Shown: positions 8,091-16,993, counted from the stretch's first letter. The stretch is DNA of 59,624 nt from an uncultured Sutterella sp. (GCA_905202595.1 CAJKSP010000009.1:1-59624), one strand, 5' to 3'. Program-made: numbers and translations. The notes: generated by a model from the sequence alone, not told the origin.

Positions 8091-8159
8091 AGCGGGCGTA
8101 CGCAGGAAACAGAAAAAGACAGCCGTTAATATACAAGCCGTTTAAGGGCGGCATGTTTC

Positions 8160-8708
8160 ATGTTGAAAAAAGCTTGGCGCCTGCGGCTCAAGGCTCTGCG
8201 GGCAGAGAACAACAGTGCAGAAGTTCAGGCAGCGCATCGTGCTGTCGAAGCGCTTGCAGCAAGCGATGCCCGCATTGCTGGTGGCTATTCACCGTTGGGC
8301 AGTGAGCCTGACGTTCTACAAATGCTCATGGCCTGGGCGGTTGCTGCTCCAGATCGCCAGCTGGCGCTTCCCTATGCAGACGGATGCGGCGGGCTCAGCT
8401 ACCGTCTTTGGCGGCCCGGTGAGGCGTTTGTACCTGATGGTGCGGGCATCCCCAGCTCTTCCGGCCCTTCGGTGCTTCCGGATTTTGTTTTGACTCCCTG
8501 CTTAGGCTTTTCAGAAAGTTGCCGACGGCTTGGCTATGGTGGCGGTTATTTTGATCGCTGGCTTGCAGCACTTGGCGCTAGACGGCCAGTTCTATGTGGC
8601 ATTGCAGCAGAAGCCTGCCTAGTGCCTGAAGATGTTTTTGCGGAGCATGATCTGCCGCTTGATCTAATTGCAACCGAAAGGAGGCTGCTGCGCTTGCGGC
8701 AGCTGTAA
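8160..8708 (+). CDS. fau: 5-formyltetrahydrofolate cyclo-ligase
   Basis: 182 residues. Converts 5-formyl-THF to 5,10-methenyl-THF with ATP, recycling a folate storage form. The glycine-rich GYGGGYFDRWLA (125-136), the basic N-terminus KKAWRLRLKALR, LPDFVLTPCLGF and the C-terminal LPLDLIATER match the YgfA/MTHFS family, as does the length. It is divergent from slt across a 69-bp gap that must hold both promoters. I see no room for a 6S RNA gene, which precedes this gene in some proteobacteria. Confidence 0.88.
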   Translation: MLKKAWRLRLKALRAENNSAEVQAAHRAVEALAASDARIAGGYSPLGSEPDVLQMLMAWAVAAPDRQLALPYADGCGGLSYRLWRPGEAFVPDGAGIPSSSGPSVLPDFVLTPCLGFSESCRRLGYGGGYFDRWLAALGARRPVLCGIAAEACLVPEDVFAEHDLPLDLIATERRLLRLRQL

Positions 8709-8848
8709 TTGCGTTTGAGCGTTGCAGCCTTTCTATGATGAAAAATGACTTTTGCGTCGTGCGATGAGGACGGCATTCAGCAAACTGCTGAGGGCAGTCC
8801 ATTCACCTGCCTGCATGGAAAGAAGCAAGCGAACAGCCTTTGCAGATG

Positions 8849-8877
8849 GCTAGAAAGCGGCAGGACCGCTTTCTAGC
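8849..8877. terminator. Perfect 12-bp hairpin after trpS
   Basis: GCTAGAAAGCGG (8849-8860) pairs perfectly with CCGCTTTCTAGC (8866-8877) across a 5-nt loop. It begins 10 bp past the trpS stop on the minus strand. No U-tract follows in either direction, so it may be a 3'-end stabilising structure or part of a factor-dependent end rather than a classical terminator. The rest of 8709-8848 shows nothing recognisable. Confidence 0.55.
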
Positions 8878-8887
8878 GCATGGCGTC

Positions 8888-10243
8888 TTAGTGCGATGTA
8901 GCAACTTTGGCTGCTTTGGCGGCCTTGGCCGCAGCCTCAGCGGCACGCAGCTCACTGAGTGCCGCATCAACTGTCTTGGAATCGACGCCTGCTGCAAAAA
9001 TGACAGGGCAGCCAGGGAGCGCGGAGGCTCCTTCCTTTTTCAGCCGGGCAACCCATTGGCCGGCATCGCGTCCGGATTCAAAGCCTTGCGAGACCAAGAG
9101 CTCTTGCCCATTTTGGACCAGCTTGAAATAGAAGCGGCCGTCAGCCTCTCGGTACTGCTTAAAAAGGACCTCCGTTTTTTTCTCGGCTTGCTGGAGTACA
9201 GGGGCAGTTTTTTTCGCAGACAGCTCGGTAAAGCTTCTCAGGCCTACAGCGTGGCGAAGCTTTTCGATAAAGGGCGTGGCATAGGCGCGGGCTTTGCGAG
9301 CGCCTTCCTGCAAGATTGCCTCGACAATTTCAGGATGCGCCATCAGCTCTTCATAGCGGGCGCGCATAGGTCCGATTTCGCGGTCAATCTGCGCAACAAG
9401 CCGGGCCTTTGCTTCGCCCCAGCCGAGTCCATTGCGGAGTTCTTCACGGAAGGCTTCGGTTTCTTCCGGCGTTGCAAATGCTCGGAAGATCACAGAAATT
9501 GAATTGCTGTCGGGATCCTTCGGTTCGCCTGGCAGACGGCTGTCAGTGACAATGCGAGAAATGGCTTCTTCGAGAGCAGGGCGTCCTCCTTCAAATAGAG
9601 GAATCACGTTGTTGTAGGACTTGCTCATCTTTCGGCCATCGAGGCCGGGAAGCACTTCGAAATTGCTGCCGCCCGTTGCCTGAGGCATGACGAAGAAGGG
9701 ATGGTTGGGCTCAGCATAGAGATTGTTGAAGCGTGATGCTGCATCGCGGGCCATTTCGAGATGCTGAAGCTGATCATGGCCGACAGGCACTTCATTGGCG
9801 TTGAACATCAAGATGTCAGCAGCCATCAGGACGGGATAACAGAAAAGGCCCATTGATACATCTGCGTCAGGATCGCGGCCTTCGGCCGTGGCTTTGTCGA
9901 CGGCTGCTTTATAGGCATGGGCGCGGTTGAGAAGCCCCTTCGACATACAGCAGGAAAGCATCCAGTTGAGCAGAGGAATTTCCGGTATGTCGCTTTGGCG
10001 ATAGAAGATAACGCGGTCAGGATCGAGGCCGGCGGCAAGCCATGTTGCGGCAATCTGCATGCGGCTGCGTTCGATGCGGTTCGGATCCTGGCACTTGATG
10101 AGCGCATGAAGATCCGCCAAGAAGAAAAAGCTTTCGACATCAGGATTGCGGCTGTCCTGAATGGCCGGGCGAATGGCGCCGACGTAGTTGCCGATATGCA
10201 GGGTGCCGGTGGTGTTGATGCCTGTAAGAACGCGTTTCTTCAT
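8888..10243 (-). CDS. trpS: Tryptophanyl-tRNA synthetase with C-terminal extension
   Basis: 451 residues. Class I synthetase charging tRNA-Trp. The HIGH-type motif is TLHIGNY (14-20) and the KMSKS loop GRKMSKSYNN (203-212). The catalytic part ends near residue 335, the whole length of the E. coli enzyme; about 115 further residues follow. They contain FKQYREADGRFYFKLV and LLVSQGFESGRDAGQWVARLK, resembling the small G-x-FYFKL repeat domains (DUF1508/YegP-like), and finish in an Ala/Lys-rich tail. I believe such tails occur in other Burkholderiales TrpS proteins but cannot check. The start at 10243 is set by the conserved MKKRVLTGINTTG; no clear ribosome-binding site precedes it. Confidence 0.93.
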   Translation of the reverse strand: MKKRVLTGINTTGTLHIGNYVGAIRPAIQDSRNPDVESFFFLADLHALIKCQDPNRIERSRMQIAATWLAAGLDPDRVIFYRQSDIPEIPLLNWMLSCCMSKGLLNRAHAYKAAVDKATAEGRDPDADVSMGLFCYPVLMAADILMFNANEVPVGHDQLQHLEMARDAASRFNNLYAEPNHPFFVMPQATGGSNFEVLPGLDGRKMSKSYNNVIPLFEGGRPALEEAISRIVTDSRLPGEPKDPDSNSISVIFRAFATPEETEAFREELRNGLGWGEAKARLVAQIDREIGPMRARYEELMAHPEIVEAILQEGARKARAYATPFIEKLRHAVGLRSFTELSAKKTAPVLQQAEKKTEVLFKQYREADGRFYFKLVQNGQELLVSQGFESGRDAGQWVARLKKEGASALPGCPVIFAAGVDSKTVDAALSELRAAEAAAKAAKAAKVATSH

Positions 10244-10338
10244 TTTGAATGTCAAGCTATGCCGCCAGTCATCGCTGAGGCTGGTCCAGCGGATGCTGAG
10301 GCGAGACAGTGAGGAAAAATTAAACAAACACAAATAAT

Positions 10339-10388
10339 AAATGCCGGCGCTCTGTGCGGAGAGTCCTGCACGAAAGCGACCGGCATTT
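10339..10388 (-). terminator. Terminator candidate between metK and trpS
   Basis: AAATGCCGG (10339-10347) pairs with CCGGCATTT (10380-10388) around a 32-nt loop. On the minus strand it is followed by ATTATTTGTG, a weak T-rich tail. A second small inverted repeat, AGGCGC/GCGCCT, lies at 10394-10421 directly after the metK stop. Confidence 0.55.
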
Positions 10389-10435
10389 TGTTTAGGCGCC
10401 GCATCTAAAGGCAAAGCGCCTGCGGCATGCCGCGC

Positions 10436-11617
10436 TTAGTCGATGCCTGCCTGCTCGCGAAGCGCTTGGGCTTTGTCGGTCTTTTCCCAAGTGAATTCCG
10501 GCTCTTCGCGGCCAAAATGACCGTAAGCGGCGGTCTTTGAATAGATCGGACGGCGGAGGTCGAGCATACGAATGATGCCGCGCGGGCGCAGATCGAAATT
10601 GCGGCGCACGAGTTCGGCGATCTTGTCGTCAGGGATGCGGCCCGTGCCGTTCGTGAAAATGGAGATATTCATCGGTTCGGCGACGCCAATGGCATAGGCA
10701 ACCTGCACGAGGCAGCGTTCGGCGAGACCGGCAGCGACAACATTCTTCGCGACATACCGGCAGGCATAAGCAGCGGAGCGGTCGACTTTCGTAGGATCTT
10801 TGCCGGAGAAGGCGCCGCCGCCGTGCGGGCAATAGCCCCCATACGTGTCAACGATGATCTTGCGGCCAGTGAGGCCGCAATCGCCCTGCGGGCCGCCGAT
10901 GACGAAGCGGCCGGTTGGGTTGATGAGGAACTTCGTGTTCTGCAGCCATTCTGCCGGCATCACTGGACGGATGATCTCTTCAATGATGGCGTCGTAGAAC
11001 TCAGGCTTCATTTTGGAGCCTTCGGACATCTCGGGCGCATGTTGCGTTGAGAGCACGATCGTATCGGCGGCGACAGGTTTGCCATCGCGGTAGCGCAGAG
11101 TCACTTGGCTCTTGGCATCCGGGCGCAGGAACGGCAAGGTGCCGTTGCGACGGACGAGCGCCTGACGCTCCATCAGTCGATGCGCATAGTAGATCGGCGC
11201 AGGCATAAACGTCGGCGTTTCCGTGCAGGCAAAGCCGAACATGAGGCCTTGATCGCCGGCTCCGAGATTGAGTTCGTCGTCCTGCGCTTTGTCAACGCCC
11301 TGCTTGATGTCTTGCGACTGCTTGTCGTAAGCGACAACGACGGCGCAGCCCTTGTAGTCAATGCCGTATTCCGTGTTGTCGTAGCCGATGCGCTTGAGTA
11401 CGCCGCGTGCGAGATCGATGTAGTCCACATTGGCAGCAGTCGTAATTTCACCGGCCATAACAACGAGACCGGTATTGCAGAGCGTTTCTGCTGCGACTCG
11501 GCTGAGAGGATCCTGCGCAATGCAGGCATCGAGAACAGCGTCAGAAATTTGGTCGGCCACTTTATCCGGGTGGCCTTCGCTCACAGATTCCGACGTAAAA
11601 AGAAATTCGCTGGCCAT
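10436..11617 (-). CDS. metK: S-adenosylmethionine synthase
   Basis: 393 residues, the usual length. Makes SAM from methionine and ATP. The N-terminus FLFTSESVSEGHPDKVADQISDA carries the ATP/methionine-binding residues; GAGDQGLMFGFA (near 118-129) and GGPQGDCGLTGRKI are present, as is the C-terminal GHFGREEPEFTWEKTD. The start at 11617 has AAGGAG 9 nt upstream. That ribosome-binding site lies in a short CAAGG/CCTTG inverted repeat. I could not recognise a SAM riboswitch in the leader. Divergent from lpxL, as in other Burkholderiales. Confidence 0.97.
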   Translation of the reverse strand: MASEFLFTSESVSEGHPDKVADQISDAVLDACIAQDPLSRVAAETLCNTGLVVMAGEITTAANVDYIDLARGVLKRIGYDNTEYGIDYKGCAVVVAYDKQSQDIKQGVDKAQDDELNLGAGDQGLMFGFACTETPTFMPAPIYYAHRLMERQALVRRNGTLPFLRPDAKSQVTLRYRDGKPVAADTIVLSTQHAPEMSEGSKMKPEFYDAIIEEIIRPVMPAEWLQNTKFLINPTGRFVIGGPQGDCGLTGRKIIVDTYGGYCPHGGGAFSGKDPTKVDRSAAYACRYVAKNVVAAGLAERCLVQVAYAIGVAEPMNISIFTNGTGRIPDDKIAELVRRNFDLRPRGIIRMLDLRRPIYSKTAAYGHFGREEPEFTWEKTDKAQALREQAGID

Positions 11618-11941
11618 TTCGCCAAGGCTCCTTGAAAGAAGGATATGAAAGGCAGCGCCTAACGCATTGGCTAGAGGTCCGTGCGGCAGACGCTTTAGCG
11701 GTATTTATCGTCGCCCCGCAAGTTGTCTTGTTAACTCGGCGATTTGCGCATCATACGCCTTGGTCGATGCTGTTGCTAGAGGCAACAGCTCCTTTTTAAC
11801 GCCGTCTCGAAGCGCTGGCTGGTTGTTTTCATTCCGTGTAGCTGGTCGGAAGATCTGATGGGCTCAGGTAAAATCAACTATTTTCTTAAATGCGCCGCAG
11901 CTTTGTTCCTGTCGGCGCCAGGCATGAGGACCGTGCTGACG
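11618..11941. other. metK-lpxL divergent intergenic region
   Basis: About 320 bp without a recognised gene. It holds the metK leader, an 8-bp hairpin GCTGTTGC/GCAACAGC followed by TCCTTTTT on the plus strand (about 11770-11800), and the lpxL upstream region. A minus frame (11705-11863) is open and reads like the end of a helical protein, but has no start codon. Confidence 0.4.
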
Positions 11942-12841
11942 ATGGAATGGCTTCTACCGCTTTTGGCGAAGCTGCCGCTTCGATTCCTGCAGGCATTCGG
12001 CGCTGCGGGCGGAGAAGCTACATTCTGGCTTTCTCCTGGCTATCGACGACGCACGCGCGAAAATCTTCGGCAAGCAGGCTATGAAAGCCGGGAGCTCTTT
12101 GCGCGAGTCGGCCGCAACGCGGGCCGACAGGCAATGGAAAGCCTTTGGGTGTGGTATCGCCCTGTAGAGGAGGTTCTTGAGCGCGTCAAGGCAACGCCGC
12201 AAGCGGAGAAGATCATCGGTCAGGCTATGCGCAGCGGAAAGCCTATCGTCTTCATGACGCCGCATGTCGGCTGCTTTGAAGTGCTTCCTGTATGGTTAGC
12301 CGGAAGGTTTTTCAAGGAAACGGGCCGAAATATCACGATTCTCTATCGGCCGCCGAAAAAGAAAATTCTGCGAGATCTCGTGAGCGAGGCTAGACAGGCG
12401 CCAGGGATCGTCGCTGTGCCGACAAATCTCTCTGGCGTCAAGACAGTGATTCGCAATTTGCGAGACGGGCATACCTTCGGAGCGCTTCCTGATCAGGTGC
12501 CGCATCAGGCAGGAGAAGGCGTTTGGGCAAACTTCTTTGGACGCAAGGCTTATACGATGACGCTGCCCGTGCGCGTCGCGAAGCAATTTGATGCCATACG
12601 GATCTTCGCTTGGGGCGTGCGCGAAGCTCGCGGCTGGCGGCTTGAGGCGCAAGTGTGGAGTGAGCCGCTGACTGGCGATCTCGAGCATGATGCGGCAGCG
12701 ATGAACAGCCAGATCGAGGCCATTATTCGGCGCATGCCCGAGCAGTACGCTTGGAGCTACAACCGCTACAAGTGTCCGAGAGGAGTCCAGCGGCCGGCGG
12801 ACGATGTGGCGCTTCAAGCGTCCGAGGTTAAGAGGTCATGA
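11942..12841 (+). CDS. LpxL/HtrB-type lipid A acyltransferase (first copy)
   Basis: 299 residues from ATG 11942; in-frame starts at 11924 and 11858 are possible but would add a non-conserved lead. The family transfers acyl chains to the lipid A precursor at the inner membrane. Features are a hydrophobic N-terminus (MEWLLPLLAKLPLRFLQAFG), SPGYRRRTRENLRQAG, and the catalytic block TPHVGCFE with H108 and E113, an HX4E form rather than HX4D, then GALPDQVP and a C-terminal PEQYAWSYNRYK. The stop overlaps the next acyltransferase start by 4 nt (ATGA), so the pair is translationally coupled. Confidence 0.87.
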   Translation: MEWLLPLLAKLPLRFLQAFGAAGGEATFWLSPGYRRRTRENLRQAGYESRELFARVGRNAGRQAMESLWVWYRPVEEVLERVKATPQAEKIIGQAMRSGKPIVFMTPHVGCFEVLPVWLAGRFFKETGRNITILYRPPKKKILRDLVSEARQAPGIVAVPTNLSGVKTVIRNLRDGHTFGALPDQVPHQAGEGVWANFFGRKAYTMTLPVRVAKQFDAIRIFAWGVREARGWRLEAQVWSEPLTGDLEHDAAAMNSQIEAIIRRMPEQYAWSYNRYKCPRGVQRPADDVALQASEVKRS

Positions 12842-13716
12842 ACAATTTTGTTGCTCGTTTCTGTATCGCGCTGGTAAAGCGGTTGCATGGGCTTTCTATG
12901 CCGATGCGCTGGCGGTTGGCTCGTATGGTGGCGATGTTGTTTTGGCTGGCCGTGCCGAAGAGGCGTCACGTTATTCTCACCAATCTCCGGCTCTGCTTTC
13001 CAGAGCTGTCGGAGAAGCAGAGGCGCCGGCTGGCTCACCGCGTTTATGTGCGCCTTGCAAGAGCAGCGATTGATCACGGCACGCTTTGGGTAGGTACGAA
13101 GGAAGAAGTACGGGATATGGTGCATTTTCGAGGATTGGAAAATCTGCTCGAAAATGACGGCCGGCCAGTCATCTGCGTATCTCCGCATTTTGCCGGACTT
13201 GATGCCGCTGGCATCGCGCTCAATACTTATGTACGCGGCGTTTCTCTTTATCAGAAGCAGAGTAATGAAGCCTGGGATGAAGCGATTCTTAAGGGACGCC
13301 TTCGTTTTTCGAATCCAGTGCTTATTCCTAAGTCTGCTGGCAGCGATCTTCGTCCTGTGCTGCGGGCAATGAAGTCTGGGCTGCCTTTCTATTACCTGCC
13401 GGATATGGATCATGGGCGTCGAAATTCAATCTTCGTGCCCTTCTTCGGCGTGCAGGCGGCGACGCTCCCTATGGTTTCGCGATTAGCCCGCGTCACTAAA
13501 GCGAAAGTGCTGTGGTGCTTCGCTACTATGACCGAGACAGGCTACGACGTCGAAATTACGAAGCCGATCGATCATTTCCCGACAGAGGATTACGTGGCGG
13601 ATACGGTGCGTCTCAATGAGGAGCTTGAGGCGCATATTCGTCGTCATCCGGATCAATATTTGTGGGTCCATCGTCGCTTTAAGACGCGGCCCGAAGGCGA
13701 ACCGTCGCTGTACTGA
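12838..13716 (+). CDS. LpxL/HtrB-type lipid A acyltransferase (second copy)
   Basis: 292 residues. A paralogue of the gene before it, carrying the classical HX4D catalytic motif in SPHFAGLD (H117, D122). Other family marks are RRHVILTNLRLCFPELSEKQRR near 42-64, LPDMDHGRRNSIFVPFFG, and the C-terminal HPDQYLWVHRRFKTRPEGE. Together the two enzymes would add the two secondary acyl chains of lipid A; which adds first cannot be told from sequence. It overlaps the upstream gene by ATGA and is followed 76 nt later by dapF. Confidence 0.9.
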   Translation: MNNFVARFCIALVKRLHGLSMPMRWRLARMVAMLFWLAVPKRRHVILTNLRLCFPELSEKQRRRLAHRVYVRLARAAIDHGTLWVGTKEEVRDMVHFRGLENLLENDGRPVICVSPHFAGLDAAGIALNTYVRGVSLYQKQSNEAWDEAILKGRLRFSNPVLIPKSAGSDLRPVLRAMKSGLPFYYLPDMDHGRRNSIFVPFFGVQAATLPMVSRLARVTKAKVLWCFATMTETGYDVEITKPIDHFPTEDYVADTVRLNEELEAHIRRHPDQYLWVHRRFKTRPEGEPSLY

Positions 13717-13792
13717 AACTTGGAGGCATTCGTGCCTCGAGCAAGCTGCAGTTCTATCGCATGGGCACGCTTGCGCGGCAAGGAGCATCAAC

Positions 13793-14698
13793 ATGACTGA
13801 CATTCCTTTTGTCAAGATGGAAGGCGCCGGCAATGACTTCATCGTGATTGACCGTAGCATCTTCAACGCACCGCTGCCCCCGAGCCTGCTACAGAAGCTG
13901 GCTGATCGTCGGTTCGGTGTGGGTTGCGACCAGATCCTTTGCTTCAAACGGCTGCAGGCGGCTGAGTCTTGTTCGGACGCGCCGCGTTTTGAATACCTCA
14001 TTTTTAATCAGGACGGTTCCGAAGCCGCACAGTGTGGCAATGGCGCTAGGTGCGTTGGACGCTATATTTTTTCTCATGACTTGGCTGATGGTTCGCGCTG
14101 CATCAAGCTATGCGCTCAGCACGGGGAAATTGCCGTCATGATTGATGACCGTGGGCTGATATCCGCAGATATGGGGCGCGCATCAGTTGCACCAGAGGAT
14201 GTTCCATTTATTCCGGCGCCTGAAGGCATGCCCCCGATGCTTTCCCGAAGAACCGGCGAGCTTGAAGAACATCTCCTGGAGGTTGAAGGGATTTCGTGCT
14301 GGTATGCAGCTGTCGGCATCGGCAATCCGCATGCCGTGGTCTTCTGGAACGAGAGTCCTCTCGAGGATGCACCACTTGAGCCTGCGGCCAAGCGGTTACA
14401 GGCCAGTCCACGCTTTCCTGAAGGCGTCAACGTAAGCTTTGTCGAACCACCGCGGCGGCTGGGCGGAGAAGCTCGCATTCGTACATACGAACGCGGCGCT
14501 GGAGAAACGCTTGCCTGCGGCACAGGCACGAGCGCGTCGTTTATGGCCGGCGTTCTTCGAGGAACCTTTCGTCGGGATGCTGTGCAGCTGTTTCGGGCAC
14601 GGGGCGGCCTTCTGGCTTGTCGGATTCTTAAAGATGGAGGCGTGGGGCTTGCCGGTCCTGCTCGGGAGGTCTACAGCGGCATTTTCTTCAATGCATAA
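13793..14698 (+). CDS. dapF: Diaminopimelate epimerase
   Basis: 301 residues. Converts LL- to meso-diaminopimelate for lysine and peptidoglycan synthesis. Both catalytic cysteines are visible: C81 in QCGNGARC and C242 in ETLACGTGTSA. The N-terminus FVKMEGAGNDFIVID and IGNPHAVVF are typical. The start at 13793 has AAGGAG with good spacing; the longer open frame upstream is the tail of lpxL in another frame. The protein is about 25 residues longer than E. coli DapF, mainly from a loop near 140-165. Confidence 0.95.
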   Translation: MTDIPFVKMEGAGNDFIVIDRSIFNAPLPPSLLQKLADRRFGVGCDQILCFKRLQAAESCSDAPRFEYLIFNQDGSEAAQCGNGARCVGRYIFSHDLADGSRCIKLCAQHGEIAVMIDDRGLISADMGRASVAPEDVPFIPAPEGMPPMLSRRTGELEEHLLEVEGISCWYAAVGIGNPHAVVFWNESPLEDAPLEPAAKRLQASPRFPEGVNVSFVEPPRRLGGEARIRTYERGAGETLACGTGTSASFMAGVLRGTFRRDAVQLFRARGGLLACRILKDGGVGLAGPAREVYSGIFFNA

Positions 14699-14770
14699 GC
14701 AGACGGCGGTGTTCTTCAAACCTACCGGATCTGCTGCTGAAATGTTTTTTCATCACAGACAATTAAGTTC

Positions 14771-15979
14771 ATGATTGATCTCATTCTCAAAAAAGGAAAG
14801 GAAAAGTCTCTTCTTCGACGCCATCCGTGGGTTTATGACACGGCGGTGCAGAAACTTTCTGGCAAGCCGAGTTCTGGGGAAACCGTGGCAGTGCGAAGTG
14901 CTGACGGCAAGTTCCTCGCCTGGGCAGCATATTCTCCTGCTTCCACGCTTCGCGCCCGCTGCTGGGCCTTTCATGAAGAAGAGGCGATTACTGAGGCATG
15001 GCTTGAAAAGAAGCTTCGGCGTGCTGTTGAAGCTCGGCAACCTCTTGAAGAGCGAACGAGCGCCATTCGCCTTGTTTTCGGAGAAGCTGACGGACTCCCG
15101 GGACTCATCGTCGATCGCTACGGCGACTATCTGGTAACGCAGTTTCAGAGCGCTGGCGTTGAGGCGCATCGCGATCTCATTGCCGATCTGCTCATGAAGA
15201 TCACGGGGGCAGCTGGCCTCTATGACCGCTCGGATGCGGCGACGCGGCGCCGCGAAGGGCTGGAGATCCGCCAGGGACTGCTCCGCGGCGAGGAGCCGCC
15301 AGAAGCGATTGAAGTGGTTGAGGACGGCGTCAAATACGGCGTTGATGTTCGCAAAGGCCATAAGACGGGCTTTTATATCGATCAGCGGGAAAGCCGTCTC
15401 GCTGCGCAGCGCGCAGCCGCCGAATTCCGCCGCCGTACAGGGCGCGGCTTGCGGGCGTTGAACTGCTTCTGCTACACCGGCGGCTTTTCTCTGGCGCTGA
15501 TGAAGGGCGGCGCGGAAGAGGTGATTTCTGTCGACAGCTCCCAGGAAGCACTCGACATGGCAAAGGCTAATGCGGAGCGCAATGGTTTCAGCCTAGATAG
15601 GATGTCATTCCTCTGCGAGGACGTCTTCGAATGCCTGCGTCGCTACCGAGATGCGGGTGAAACGTTTGACCTGGTGATTCTCGACCCGCCCAAGTTCGCA
15701 TCGAGTCATTATCATGTCGAGCGCGCTGCGCGCGCCTACAAGGACATCAATCTCAACGGTTTGAAGCTTCTTCGGGCGGGCGGCCAGCTTTTTACTTTCT
15801 CCTGCTCCGGCGCTATCGATGTCGATCTCTTCCAGAAGATCGTAGCCGGTGCTGTGATTGACGCCCGCTGCGATGCCTGGGCCATCGGCCGCTTTGGCGG
15901 CGGCGCCGATCACCCCCTCCTCATGACGTATCCGGAGGGCGAATATCTGAAAGGGCTGCATCTGTTGGTGCGGTCCTGA
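14771..15979 (+). CDS. rlmI: 23S rRNA (cytosine-C5) methyltransferase, RlmI type
   Basis: 402 residues. An N-terminal PUA-like domain (about 1-75, with RRHPWVYDTAVQKL) precedes a linker carrying FGEADGLPGLIVDRYGDYLV and KTGFYIDQRESR, then a Rossmann SAM-binding domain (ALNCFCYTGGFSLALMKGGA, ISVDSSQEALDMAKANAERNG). The catalytic motif DPPKFASS and the Cys in FTFSCSG fit m5C methyltransferases of the RlmI/YccW group, which modify C1962 of 23S rRNA. The same architecture occurs in related enzymes, so the target base is inferred. Confidence 0.85.
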   Translation: MIDLILKKGKEKSLLRRHPWVYDTAVQKLSGKPSSGETVAVRSADGKFLAWAAYSPASTLRARCWAFHEEEAITEAWLEKKLRRAVEARQPLEERTSAIRLVFGEADGLPGLIVDRYGDYLVTQFQSAGVEAHRDLIADLLMKITGAAGLYDRSDAATRRREGLEIRQGLLRGEEPPEAIEVVEDGVKYGVDVRKGHKTGFYIDQRESRLAAQRAAAEFRRRTGRGLRALNCFCYTGGFSLALMKGGAEEVISVDSSQEALDMAKANAERNGFSLDRMSFLCEDVFECLRRYRDAGETFDLVILDPPKFASSHYHVERAARAYKDINLNGLKLLRAGGQLFTFSCSGAIDVDLFQKIVAGAVIDARCDAWAIGRFGGGADHPLLMTYPEGEYLKGLHLLVRS

Positions 15980-15997
15980 GAACGGAGGCAAAACAAT

Positions 15998-16993
15998 ATG
16001 GTCGTAGAAGAACCGCAGGAACCGGATATTCCGGTCACTATTCTTACGGGATTCCTCGGCGCCGGCAAGACGACGCTTCTTAACAGAATTCTCAAAGAGA
16101 ATCATCACTACAAGATCGCTGTCATTGAAAACGAGTTCGGACCGGAGAATATCGACAGCGAGCTCATCGTGACCTCCAACAAGGAGCAGATCGTCAATAT
16201 GAACAATGGCTGCGTCTGTTGCACCATTCGCGGGGATCTTTCCCGCGTATTGACTAATCTGCGCCATCAGCGCGATCGGGGCGAGTGCGATTTCGACTAC
16301 GTTGTCCTTGAAACGTCAGGCGTTGCGAATCCAGGGCCTGTAGCGCAGACTTTCTTCATGGACGATGCCGTGGCGCCTTACTTCCGTCTGGACGGCGTTG
16401 TAACGGTCGTTGACTGCAAGTACGGCAATGAAACGCTCGACAAGGAGGCAGAAGCGCGCGATCAGGTAGGCTTTGCCGATCGCATCCTTCTCTCAAAGTG
16501 CGACTTATGCACTGAAGAGGAAGTGAAGGCAATGGAGGCTCGGTTGCGCCAGATGAATGGCCGTGCGCCGATCCGCCGGGTGAACATGGGCGATTGCCCT
16601 GTCACGGAAGTCTTGGACATTACGGGTTTCAATATGAATGATGTCCTTGATGTCGATCCGGCGTTCTTCAACGACGACCATCATCTCCATCATCACAACG
16701 ACGACATTCACACCTTTGTCTTTGAAAGCGATCGGCCATTTGATCCAGTCAAGCTTGAGCGCTACATCATGTCGCTCACGAGCGTTTACGGCCCTGACCT
16801 TTTGCGCTACAAGGGGGTGCTTTACTTTGAAGGCACGGATCGCCGCGTAGTCTTCCAGGGTGTGCATATGCTGGCCGTTTCAGATGTTCTCGGTCCTTGG
16901 GGAGATCGCAAGCCCTTCTCCAAGCTCGTTTTCATCGGACGCAGTCTTCCTGAGGAATCGATCCGGCGCGGTTTGGAGACCTGTCTCGCCTGA
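15998..16993 (+). CDS. CobW/COG0523-family GTPase
   Basis: 331 residues. COG0523 GTPases deliver metals, often zinc, to client proteins. The P-loop GFLGAGKTT is at 18-26, the metal-binding CVCC motif at 72-75 (GCVCCTIRGDL), ETSGVANPGPV at 105-115, and the guanine-specificity stretch LSKCD at 165-169. A His/Asp-rich loop (226-238, HHLHHHNDDIH) is a likely extra metal site. The C-terminal domain (about 237-331) is the usual CobW-C fold. A strong AACGGAGG precedes the ATG. The gene before dksA in this position is common in Burkholderiales. The exact metal is unknown. Confidence 0.9.
   Translation: MVVEEPQEPDIPVTILTGFLGAGKTTLLNRILKENHHYKIAVIENEFGPENIDSELIVTSNKEQIVNMNNGCVCCTIRGDLSRVLTNLRHQRDRGECDFDYVVLETSGVANPGPVAQTFFMDDAVAPYFRLDGVVTVVDCKYGNETLDKEAEARDQVGFADRILLSKCDLCTEEEVKAMEARLRQMNGRAPIRRVNMGDCPVTEVLDITGFNMNDVLDVDPAFFNDDHHLHHHNDDIHTFVFESDRPFDPVKLERYIMSLTSVYGPDLLRYKGVLYFEGTDRRVVFQGVHMLAVSDVLGPWGDRKPFSKLVFIGRSLPEESIRRGLETCLA

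Noticed and set aside
8091..8159. Possible 6S RNA gene next to fau
   Set aside because: The gap between slt and fau is only 69 bp, too short for a 6S RNA of about 180 nt.
8840..9502. 220-codon frame antisense to the trpS 3' end
   Set aside because: Shadow of trpS; composition follows the opposite frame.
11105..11635. 176-codon frame antisense to metK
   Set aside because: Lies within highly conserved metK sequence; no independent signals.
11618..11700. Possible SAM riboswitch in the metK leader
   Set aside because: I could not fit the conserved cores of SAM-I, SAM-II or SAH riboswitches; only a short hairpin at the ribosome-binding site is visible.
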